NCBI RefSeq assembly: GCF_029624125.1
Contig: NZ_JARSBN010000002.1
Span: forward strand, 124,001-188,000
Length of the DNA stretch: 64,000 nt
DNA from: Winogradskyella marincola
GTDB taxonomy: Bacteria > Bacteroidota > Bacteroidia > Flavobacteriales > Flavobacteriaceae
Reading direction: 5' to 3'
Shown: one piece after another, positions 56,788-64,000 of the stretch
How positions within the stretch are numbered: position 1 is the stretch's first letter
Layout of the letters: each line of letters begins with the position of its first letter
Notes under the pieces: generated by a model
Seen by the model: only the letters and a program-made list of their open reading frames with translations
Told to the model about the DNA's origin: nothing
Database searches by the model: none
Translations under genes and position numbers: made by a program

Positions 56788-56810
56788 TTCAGCATAACAC
56801 AATAAATTCA

Positions 56811-56842
56811 AAAAGCCTTTTCTATTATACGAAAAGGCTTTT
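56811..56842. terminator. Bidirectional terminator between the beta-barrel gene and recX
   Basis: AAAAGCCTTTTC (56811-56822) pairs perfectly with 56831-56842 around an 8-base loop, with T-runs on either strand. It lies 1 bp from the recX stop. Confidence 0.88.
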
Positions 56843-56843
56843 T

Positions 56844-57314
56844 TTATAAATACTCATTTAGCTTTTCGTAAACCAAATTACTCTCCCAGCCTCTGTACAG
56901 TAAGTAATCGGCAACTTTCTTCTTTTTCTTGTATAGATTCTTTTCTTTAACCTGCTCTATTCGCTTTTGAGTTATTTCATCTAACGTTTCAAAATAATCT
57001 TCATCGCTAATTTCTTTTAGAGCCACATCTATTGCGTATTTAGAAATATCTTTAAATTTTAACTCTCTTACTAGCCGATTTTTTCCCCATTTTTTTATTC
57101 TGAATTTTCCTCTAACAAAAGTTTTAGCAAAACGCTCTTCATTTAAAAAATTGTGATTAATAAGATGCACCATTATTTTGTCTATTGCCTCAGGAATCAT
57201 CCTCATATTCTTCAACTTAGCTCTTACTTCTTTATGACAACGTTCTTGATAAGCGCAGTAATTTTCAAGCTTTTTTTGCGCTTCATCGATAGTATAGGTT
57301 TTTTGAAGATTCAT
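56844..57314 (-). CDS. recX: Recombination regulator RecX
   Basis: 156 aa, made of three-helix repeats as in RecX (LENYCAYQERCHKEVRAKL, then NEERFAKTFVRGKFRIKKWGKNRLVREL). RecX limits RecA filament growth. It is not near recA here. Together with recO, radA and umuDC it makes four recombination or tolerance loci in the window, but they are in separate units. The C-terminus has the LLYRGWESNLVYEKL block of the family. Confidence 0.92.
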   Translation of the reverse strand: MNLQKTYTIDEAQKKLENYCAYQERCHKEVRAKLKNMRMIPEAIDKIMVHLINHNFLNEERFAKTFVRGKFRIKKWGKNRLVRELKFKDISKYAIDVALKEISDEDYFETLDEITQKRIEQVKEKNLYKKKKKVADYLLYRGWESNLVYEKLNEYL

Positions 57315-57418
57315 ATGACCAAAATATAACTTTTTATTAATTAAGTTCTATCTTGCAATAGCCTGATATAGAACAGATTTAATTTATCTTTATCACAAAT
57401 TAATCCATTTTTATCCCT

Positions 57419-59827
57419 ATGAAAAAAATTACCTCATTTTTTTTGATTGCTGTGTCGTCTTTCTATTTCGGATACTCGCAATCGATTTTCACTAATCCAA
57501 TTACAGACACCAATCCAAGTATTGACAATCCGTATAATAACGGCGAAGTAGTTGATGGCAATATCACAGTTTCTGGTATTGGAAGAGGTATTGGAATAGC
57601 AGCTAATACCGCAACAGACAGATATAATGCTAGAAATTGGGATTCGCCTAGCTTAGATTTAGCAGATTATTTTGAATTTACCCTCACTCCAAATGCCAAT
57701 TATGAGATTGATTTTATTAGTTTCGTTTACACAGGTCAGAGTTCTAATACTGGTCCAACTAACATTGAATTGCGCTCTAGTTTAGATGGATATGCATCAA
57801 CTATTGGCACAACAAGAGTAATAGCTCCGCCAGCCACCTACAATGCAACTATTGACTTATCTGCTGGCGTTTATCAAAATTTAACAGCAGCAACAACTTT
57901 TAGGATTTATGCTTGGAATGCTTCAGCTTCAGCAGGTACTTTTAGTATTAATGATTTTACATTCAACGGTGTTGTAGCAGCTGCACCATGCAACTCAACA
58001 GTAACTTGGGATGGAACCAACTGGTTACCTGGAAATCCTGATATAACAACCGAAGCTATTATAAATGCAGATTATGACACTGCTTTTCATGGAGACTTTT
58101 CTGCATGTAGTATTACAGTTAATGCTACATATGAGTTAACGGTTTCTAATGATACTTATGTTGAGATTCAAAACGATATTGTTGCTAACGGAGATATTAA
58201 TGTTAGGTCTAAAGGATCTGTTATACAAAATAATGATCTTGGTACAGTCTCTGGAACAGGTGATATATCAGTTACCAAAAAGACCTCTTTTTTAAACAAT
58301 TGGTATGAGTATACTTATTGGAGTTCGCCTGTACAAAATGAAACAGTTGGCAATGCATTTTCTGATGCAGAACCAAACAGGCGTTTCTATTTTAATGCTC
58401 AAAATTTTGAAGACGCACAGGCAGAATCAAATAATGATAACAACCCAGTATTGGGAGCTAATGACGATATTGATGATAATGGAGACGACTGGACATTTGC
58501 GAATAATGCAACGATTTTAGCTCCTGGACAAGGGTTTGCAACTACACATGCTGAATCGCTCTTTTTTGGACCTCCAATGTCTACTCTACCATATCAATTT
58601 GATTATATATTCTCCGGACTTTTTAACAATGGTGTAATTAATGTTCCTATCTATAGAAACGATAACACCACTACAGATAATAATTGGAACTTTATTGGAA
58701 ATCCTTATCCATCAGCAATAAGTGTACCTTCTTTTTTAGCTCTTAATGCTTCCATTGATTCCTCTGTACCTGGAAACCCTATTAATGGTGCTATTTTCTT
58801 ATGGTCGCAAAATACAGCACCTTCAAACACTCAAAATGGTAATGAAATTTATAATTTTGCGCAAGCAGATTATGCCATAATTAATGGAGTGACAAGCGTA
58901 AAAGGTGGAGATGAGGATACAAATGGAGATGGAACTGTTAATGCTTTAGATGACCCTAATTTAACCATACCATCTGGACAAGGCTTTTTTGTCGCTATGA
59001 GTGATACTGCACCTGCCACTAATGTTGGTGGAGATATATGGACCACTAACGTTGTATTTAATAACTCTATTAGAGTTCTTGATCAAAACACGCAGTTCTA
59101 CAGAAACTCAAACAGTTCTTCTCTTAATACACTGAAAATAAATTTAACTTCTGATAATGGTGTATTTAATCAGATTGCAGTAGCGTACAGAGATAATGCC
59201 ACCAATGATTATGATGGAATGTTTTTTGACGCACCTAGAAACTTATCGTCTGAAGCTAGTTCAATTTTATATTCTATAATTGAAGGCTCTGACAAGAAAT
59301 TTGCAATACAAGGACGTAATACTTCGAGTTTAAACCTCGACGAAATAGTACCTTTAGGTTTTTATACAGGTATTGAAGTACCTACGATATACACTTTAAG
59401 TTTAGCTAACATCGAGGGAGCTTTTTTAAATGAAAATACTATATATATTAAAGACAATCTTAATAACACAATCCATAATTTAACAAATTCTAATTATAGT
59501 TTTACTTCTGATGCTGGAGATTTTAACGATCGTTTTGAAATCGTATTTACACCTGAAGTTTTGTCTTTAAATGACACTATTATTAATGCAAATGAGCTTA
59601 TAATTACTGAGCTTCATAATGGTGAAGTGCAAATAAAAGTTAGCGAACCACACACCATTGAGCATGTAGAAATCCTAGATATTCTTGGAAGACAGATTTA
59701 CAACTTTACAGGTAATACTTCGGTTGAAGTGTATAACTTATCTAAACTTAGTAATGCCGCATATGTAGCCAAAGTAACTCTATCTAACGGACAAGTTATC
59801 AGCAAAAAAGCTGTTAAACAACGTTAG
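57419..59827 (+). CDS. Secreted T9SS cargo protein of unknown function
   Basis: 802 aa. A signal peptide (1-20, ends GYSQ) is followed by a beta-sandwich segment (about 20-185) that looks like a carbohydrate-binding or Ig-type fold. Then comes a module with YWSSPV (near residue 300), IGNPYPSA and GQGFFVAM motifs that also occurs in the three large proteins at 4-21 kb, and a C-terminal sorting domain (about 725-802; VEILDILGRQIYNF, then AAYVAKVTLSNGQVISKKAV). No enzyme motif was found. A single DxNGDG Ca-like site lies near residue 500. Confidence 0.82.
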   Translation: MKKITSFFLIAVSSFYFGYSQSIFTNPITDTNPSIDNPYNNGEVVDGNITVSGIGRGIGIAANTATDRYNARNWDSPSLDLADYFEFTLTPNANYEIDFISFVYTGQSSNTGPTNIELRSSLDGYASTIGTTRVIAPPATYNATIDLSAGVYQNLTAATTFRIYAWNASASAGTFSINDFTFNGVVAAAPCNSTVTWDGTNWLPGNPDITTEAIINADYDTAFHGDFSACSITVNATYELTVSNDTYVEIQNDIVANGDINVRSKGSVIQNNDLGTVSGTGDISVTKKTSFLNNWYEYTYWSSPVQNETVGNAFSDAEPNRRFYFNAQNFEDAQAESNNDNNPVLGANDDIDDNGDDWTFANNATILAPGQGFATTHAESLFFGPPMSTLPYQFDYIFSGLFNNGVINVPIYRNDNTTTDNNWNFIGNPYPSAISVPSFLALNASIDSSVPGNPINGAIFLWSQNTAPSNTQNGNEIYNFAQADYAIINGVTSVKGGDEDTNGDGTVNALDDPNLTIPSGQGFFVAMSDTAPATNVGGDIWTTNVVFNNSIRVLDQNTQFYRNSNSSSLNTLKINLTSDNGVFNQIAVAYRDNATNDYDGMFFDAPRNLSSEASSILYSIIEGSDKKFAIQGRNTSSLNLDEIVPLGFYTGIEVPTIYTLSLANIEGAFLNENTIYIKDNLNNTIHNLTNSNYSFTSDAGDFNDRFEIVFTPEVLSLNDTIINANELIITELHNGEVQIKVSEPHTIEHVEILDILGRQIYNFTGNTSVEVYNLSKLSNAAYVAKVTLSNGQVISKKAVKQR

Positions 59828-59850
59828 TTTAGATAAAAAACAAAAACATA

Positions 59851-59879
59851 AAAAAGGTCTCGTATAATGAGACCTTTTT
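59851..59879. terminator. Bidirectional terminator between the T9SS cargo and TonB receptor genes
   Basis: AAAAAGGTCTC (59851-59861) pairs perfectly with GAGACCTTTTT (59869-59879), loop of 7, between convergent genes. Confidence 0.88.
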
Positions 59880-59884
59880 GTGTT

Positions 59885-62320
59885 TTAAAAGGCATATTGC
59901 AATGCTAATATAAGATTTCTACCAGCTGCAGATATACCAGAAGAATACGGTCTGTAACGCTGATCTGTAATATTTTCCAGGCTTGCCGTTAGTGTTAATT
60001 TATCTTTCCATTGGTACTGAGTTCTTAAGTTTAATGTGTACCAAGAAGGCGAATATGGTTTTCCGTCTGCATCTGTAGCATACAAATAATCTTTAGAATA
60101 CTCTGATGGTGCCAACTGATTGTAAGACAACTCACTGTTATATACCATAAACGCATCAAAAAGCAACTTCCCTTTTTTCCAGATAAGATGAGTTCTACCA
60201 AAATTTGGAGCTACGTGTCTTACCGGAACTTCTACTCCATTATCATCTTCTGTACCTCCAATAACATTATACTGTGAACGAAGTTGTAACGCCTTAGAAA
60301 AATTAACTTCTGCACCTATTTCAAAACCATAAATCCAGGCTTTAGAAGCGTTTTGTATGGCTTGTACTGAGCTTAATTCTCCATCATACACTATTTCTGT
60401 TTCGCCATTGATATCAAAATCTCTTCTAATTAATGCGTTGTCTAAAAAGGTGTAATAAGTAGCCATGTCTAATACAACTTTGTTTTCAAAATTTAGTTTC
60501 AGACCTAATTCACCTCCATAAGCGTATTCTGGTTTTAAGTTGTTGTTTGGTACCACAACAGATCCTGGCTCAGAGTCAAACACCTTACCAATATCATCAA
60601 TATTTGGTGCTCTAAATGCTGTTGAAGCATTGAGTTTCCATTGTATCATTTTGCTTGGCGACCAAGTTATTCCTGCCGTCCCTGTTAACGCTCCTGTGTT
60701 AATATCAGCTTTGTTAAAAGGAAAATTTAAAAAGACATTATTTTCAGTAAAATCTGCCTTAGCAATTATCTGACTGTATCTTAATCCTGTTTGAAATACA
60801 AACTTTGAATTTGGCTTATACTTTAGACTTGTGTATGCTGCCATAGACTGCCAAGTAGCTCCATCTGGATAGCGCGTTACTGTTGCTGTATTTTCGTTGG
60901 TAATAATATTTTTGTCATGACCTTCAGAATTTACAGTATTGTGTAAATATTCTAATCCATAAAAAAGACTTGTTTTGCGGCTTAGCTCTTTTTCAAAATC
61001 TATATTAAACGATATTGCATCTACATTTTCTTCTCTTACCGCTCTAATATCGGATTGAAAATCTCTATCTTCTCGACTCTCTTTAAAGTTTTGATACGCT
61101 AAAGTCGCTTGAAACTTATCGTATAAATTAGAACTGCTACTGGTTTTTGTGACTTGAAAATTACCCATAAACCATTGCTGCGGACCATAATTCCACTCGG
61201 CAGAACGTAATATTTCTCCTCGTGGTCTTATTAATCTGTCATATCTTGAATAATCTGATGTTGTTGTAAAAAACAACCCTAAATCTAGCTTAAGGTTATC
61301 CTTAGGCTCATATCTCACCTTTTGCATAAGGTTTATCTGATCGTATCCTGTGGGTCTTTGTACTTTAGAATTGCTATTTGCAACGATAACGTCTTCTCCA
61401 TTTTGTCTTACAACATATTGTGGTCTTAGATACTCATCTGGACCATGGCTTCCCATTCTTAAGTCATCAAAATCGGTATAGCTAATATTGGTTAAAAAAG
61501 CCCATTTTTTATAACCTAAATTAAAATCTAGATGTGTTGTTTTTTCGTTATTAGCACTAGCATAGCGAAGCATGGTATTTCCACTAATTATAGACTCGTC
61601 CTTATATGACAATTGTGGTTTTTTGGTGTAAAAACTCATTACTCCACCAATAGCATCGCTTCCATATACAACAGATCCTGCACCTAGTGTTACTTCTGTA
61701 TTTTGAATTGATAACGGATCTATTGAAATAACATTTTGCAGATTACCTCCTCTAAAAATAGCATTATTCATTCTTACTCCATCTACAGAAATAAGCAATC
61801 TATTGGTAGAAAAGCCTCGTATCATTGGGCTACCACCTCCCATTTGACTTTTTTGAATAAATACATTGCCTGTATTATCTAAAAGATCTGCACTTGTTTG
61901 TGGGTTGGCAAAGACAATCTCTTTAGCATTTACCGCAACAATAGATTGTGGAATATCTTTTTTACTTTGTTCAAACTTTGACACCGAAATTACAATTTGC
62001 TTAAGCCCTTCTACTTTTGGAGTTAAGTGTACCGTGTAATTGTTTTTAGAAATTTCTAACTTTCTTAACTGAAAAGGCTCATACAACAGATTCTTAAAGT
62101 AGATAACTTCTCTGTCGTTAAACTTATTTAGATTGGCATTACCATCAAAATCGGTAACTTCGTACTTTGTTTTTTTTAAATTATATAAAGAAACACCTGA
62201 AACAGGTTGATTTGTACCCTCTTCTAAAACCGTGATGGTTTGGGCTTTTATGCCTTTAGAACACAGGCACAAAATGATAGTAAAAATGATACTACATTTT
62301 AGTTTTATATACTTTGTCAT
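59885..62320 (-). CDS. TonB-dependent receptor, haem/haemoglobin-receptor type
   Basis: 811 aa from the Met at 62320, which begins a good signal peptide ending GIKAQ. A Met at 62362 would add 14 residues and overlap recO. A short CarboxypepD_reg-like domain (about 30-110) is followed by a plug (about 125-235; GGGSPMIRGFSTNRLLISVDGVRMNNA) and a barrel with a FRAP box and a nearby NNNL in place of the NPNL box of haem receptors. No His lies between the two boxes, which is where many haem receptors have one, so haem as ligand is plausible but not certain. It starts 25 bp after the recO stop, so co-transcription with porZ and recO is possible. Confidence 0.88.
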   Translation of the reverse strand: MTKYIKLKCSIIFTIILCLCSKGIKAQTITVLEEGTNQPVSGVSLYNLKKTKYEVTDFDGNANLNKFNDREVIYFKNLLYEPFQLRKLEISKNNYTVHLTPKVEGLKQIVISVSKFEQSKKDIPQSIVAVNAKEIVFANPQTSADLLDNTGNVFIQKSQMGGGSPMIRGFSTNRLLISVDGVRMNNAIFRGGNLQNVISIDPLSIQNTEVTLGAGSVVYGSDAIGGVMSFYTKKPQLSYKDESIISGNTMLRYASANNEKTTHLDFNLGYKKWAFLTNISYTDFDDLRMGSHGPDEYLRPQYVVRQNGEDVIVANSNSKVQRPTGYDQINLMQKVRYEPKDNLKLDLGLFFTTTSDYSRYDRLIRPRGEILRSAEWNYGPQQWFMGNFQVTKTSSSSNLYDKFQATLAYQNFKESREDRDFQSDIRAVREENVDAISFNIDFEKELSRKTSLFYGLEYLHNTVNSEGHDKNIITNENTATVTRYPDGATWQSMAAYTSLKYKPNSKFVFQTGLRYSQIIAKADFTENNVFLNFPFNKADINTGALTGTAGITWSPSKMIQWKLNASTAFRAPNIDDIGKVFDSEPGSVVVPNNNLKPEYAYGGELGLKLNFENKVVLDMATYYTFLDNALIRRDFDINGETEIVYDGELSSVQAIQNASKAWIYGFEIGAEVNFSKALQLRSQYNVIGGTEDDNGVEVPVRHVAPNFGRTHLIWKKGKLLFDAFMVYNSELSYNQLAPSEYSKDYLYATDADGKPYSPSWYTLNLRTQYQWKDKLTLTASLENITDQRYRPYSSGISAAGRNLILALQYAF

Positions 62321-62345
62321 AAAATACTTCTGTAATAAAATTGGC

Positions 62346-63065
62346 TTAATGAAACACTTCATTTAGCACTTGTAATGATTTTGGTTTTTTAAAACCATCC
62401 AAATGTAACTCAAAATAATGCAATAAGACATTTAAAAACTCTCTCCTTTGTTTTGCATTGATTTTAATACTATTTAATGCATCAAAATTTGTGCCCAATA
62501 GCTGTTTTAAGAGTGTTAAATTTTCACCAGAAATAGAGTAAATACTATGATTGGTAGATTCAAAAATTCCGGATTCCATGTTAAAATATGGCTGCTCTAT
62601 ATTAATACTGTCTGGTAAAAAGCCAAGATAACGCGTTAACTTTAGCAAAAACAACAAATGAAAATTAGAAAACTGATCTGCACTATCGAGATATTGTAAC
62701 GCAATTTCGAGATAATTAAATAGTGATTCGTTTTTCTCTTCCTCCTTAAGTGTGTGCACTAGAACTTCTGAAAGAAATAGTGCAATAGAGCTCTTGTAAA
62801 TATTAGAATGTACTGTACGATATATATAACTAAACTTTACTTCTTTAATGCCTTGAAGCGACCTATTGGTTTTAAAATTTTCTTCGAAAGATAATTGAGA
62901 CAAAGCCTGGTAGTATATTGTTTTGCTACTCCCTTTTCTAGATTTTAAAACCCCTCTTAAAAGGTAAGTTACCACTCCACGCTCTTTGGTATAACACTTT
63001 ACAATAAGATCGTGGTCTCTGTATTTTAGTTTAGAAAGAACAATACCTTGGTTTTTTGCAAACAT
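62346..63065 (-). CDS. recO: DNA repair protein RecO
   Basis: 239 aa. The N-terminal OB fold (GIVLSKLKYRDHDLIVKCYTKERGVVTYLLRG) and the helical C-terminal part fit RecO. It loads RecA on SSB-coated single strands in the RecFOR pathway. The Cys4 zinc finger of many bacterial RecO proteins is absent (one Cys in the chain). It begins 1 bp after the porZ stop, so it is in one unit with porZ; this neighbourhood is typical of flavobacteria. Confidence 0.94.
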   Translation of the reverse strand: MFAKNQGIVLSKLKYRDHDLIVKCYTKERGVVTYLLRGVLKSRKGSSKTIYYQALSQLSFEENFKTNRSLQGIKEVKFSYIYRTVHSNIYKSSIALFLSEVLVHTLKEEEKNESLFNYLEIALQYLDSADQFSNFHLLFLLKLTRYLGFLPDSINIEQPYFNMESGIFESTNHSIYSISGENLTLLKQLLGTNFDALNSIKINAKQRREFLNVLLHYFELHLDGFKKPKSLQVLNEVFH

Positions 63066-63066
63066 C

Positions 63067-64000
63067 TTATCGTACTATAAGCACCTTTAAAACCTTTGTT
63101 TCAAACGAATCTAAGTCTGAAATCATTACAAGATAAACACCTGTTCTTACTATAGAGTTTCCTAGGTTTTTACCATTCCATACAGCTGTACCTCCATCTA
63201 TAGCAAAGTTATAATTAGCATTTGAAGATCTTAAATTGATATTAGACTGAGCTTCAGCAACAAGGTTACCTTCAATATCGGTAATCTTAATATTTACGTT
63301 TTCTGTTAACCCACTAATTTTAATACCTTTATTGATATCATTTAAATCATTAAATCCTAACACATTATATTCTGGTCGCACAGGATTAGGATATACAAAG
63401 GCATCTTCTAATGTTTCTTCTGGCTTAGAACCACCAGCCTTAAACGAAAGTAAACCCTTAGTTGTTGCTATATAAACCTCTCCATTATTAGAGTCTAATG
63501 CAACATCTAGAATTCTATTAGAAGGCAACGGAGAATTATCTTTTGTAAAATGATAAATGGTGTTTTGTCCGTCTGGTGAAAAGTAAAACAAACCAGAGTC
63601 TACTGTACCAACCCACTTGTTATTAGAACCATCAGCTTCAATATCTGTTATCGTTTGAGATTCTAATAACTCTTGCGCAATTCCATCTTCTAAAATAATA
63701 ATTGAACTTAAAGTAGGATTAGGGTCTTCAAAAAAGCCAGACGTATTATACAAAACCCGTAAACCTAAAACTGTACCAATCCATAATTGATTTCTATTAT
63801 CAATTTCTAAGGCTGTAACTCTGGGAGAAGGAAGGTTTTGCTCTTCTGAAACTAAATTTTTTAACGGATTAGAAAGACCTTCATTATAAGCGTAAAGACC
63901 ATTAGAATAACCACCTATCCATTTTGTACCATTATTATCTATTTCGATATCAAAAAAACCAAATTCATCATTCAATGTATCTTCTATTATTGAAGAAAAA
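63067..64000 (-). CDS. porZ: Type IX secretion component PorZ, C-terminal part, runs off the right edge
   Basis: About 311 residues seen; the frame remains open to base 64000, so the true start lies outside and the apparent TTG at 63975 is not the start. At least four beta-propeller blades with W-I/V-G motifs are present (TKWIGGYSNGLYAY, QLWIGTVLGLRVL, NKWVGTVDSGLFYF, EVYIATTKGLLSF), as in the two-component-regulator propellers of PorZ. A C-terminal domain of sorting-domain type follows (YPNPVRPEYN, then VRTGVYLVMISD). PorZ sits on the cell surface with the PorU sortase and brings A-LPS to cargo. Its place next to recO supports the call. Confidence 0.88.
   Translation of the reverse strand, partial: FSSIIEDTLNDEFGFFDIEIDNNGTKWIGGYSNGLYAYNEGLSNPLKNLVSEEQNLPSPRVTALEIDNRNQLWIGTVLGLRVLYNTSGFFEDPNPTLSSIIILEDGIAQELLESQTITDIEADGSNNKWVGTVDSGLFYFSPDGQNTIYHFTKDNSPLPSNRILDVALDSNNGEVYIATTKGLLSFKAGGSKPEETLEDAFVYPNPVRPEYNVLGFNDLNDINKGIKISGLTENVNIKITDIEGNLVAEAQSNINLRSSNANYNFAIDGGTAVWNGKNLGNSIVRTGVYLVMISDLDSFETKVLKVLIVR

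Overview
The window is AT-rich chromosomal DNA from a member of the Flavobacteriaceae (Bacteroidetes). Several signs agree on this. At least four exported proteins end in type IX secretion system (T9SS) sorting domains, and a fragment of the T9SS component PorZ lies at the right edge. There are three TonB-dependent receptors, DUF4270 and SGNH lipoproteins, GEVED and thrombospondin type-3 repeat domains, a large zinc-less IleRS, and -7 boxes of the TAnnTTTG type in front of several genes. No rRNA, tRNA, CRISPR array, insertion sequence or prophage was seen.

Layout. 1-4.3 kb: ileS, a TraR/DksA-like gene and the start of lspA, all leftward. 4.4-20.8 kb: three very large leftward genes for secreted multidomain surface proteins (1412, 1894 and 2034 aa). 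The 1412-aa protein carries a PQQ-type sugar-dehydrogenase-like propeller. The other two are mosaic paralogues built from GEVED, PA14, Ca-binding TSP3 and LamG-like modules. 21-27.1 kb: a tight leftward operon panC-panD-(UPF0104 membrane protein)-two esterase-fold paralogues-radA. 27.2-31.7 kb: a rightward operon of a truncated glycogen-synthase-like protein, a DUF4270 lipoprotein and glmS. 31.9-36.3 kb: a TonB-dependent receptor followed by an SGNH-hydrolase lipoprotein. 36.5-38.4 kb: atpD-atpC. 38.4-41.3 kb: an oxidoreductase, umuD and umuC, leftward. 41.3-45.6 kb: a small membrane protein, a DUF2007 protein, and a MocR-type regulator divergent from a TonB receptor.

45.9-55.1 kb is the most interesting block. 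Five co-directional genes encode a PspA/IM30 coiled-coil protein, a YqiJ-like OB-fold membrane protein, a YqiK/flotillin-type SPFH protein, an unrecognised tail-anchored protein and a 1622-aa ATPase with a single C-terminal AAA module. Together they look like a membrane-associated envelope-stress or membrane-remodelling system with its own ATPase. The YqiJ/YqiK/PspA association is known in general; what the ATPase and the small protein do here is open.

55.3-64 kb: a cupin/JmjC-like putative oxygenase, a small beta-barrel protein, recX, another T9SS cargo protein, a haem-receptor-like TonB protein, recO and porZ (cut by the edge). Strong hairpin terminators separate most units, several of them bidirectional between convergent genes. 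Intergenic gaps at 0.3-0.5, 39.9, 55.1 and 56.7 kb hold short palindromic repeats of the REP/BIME kind.
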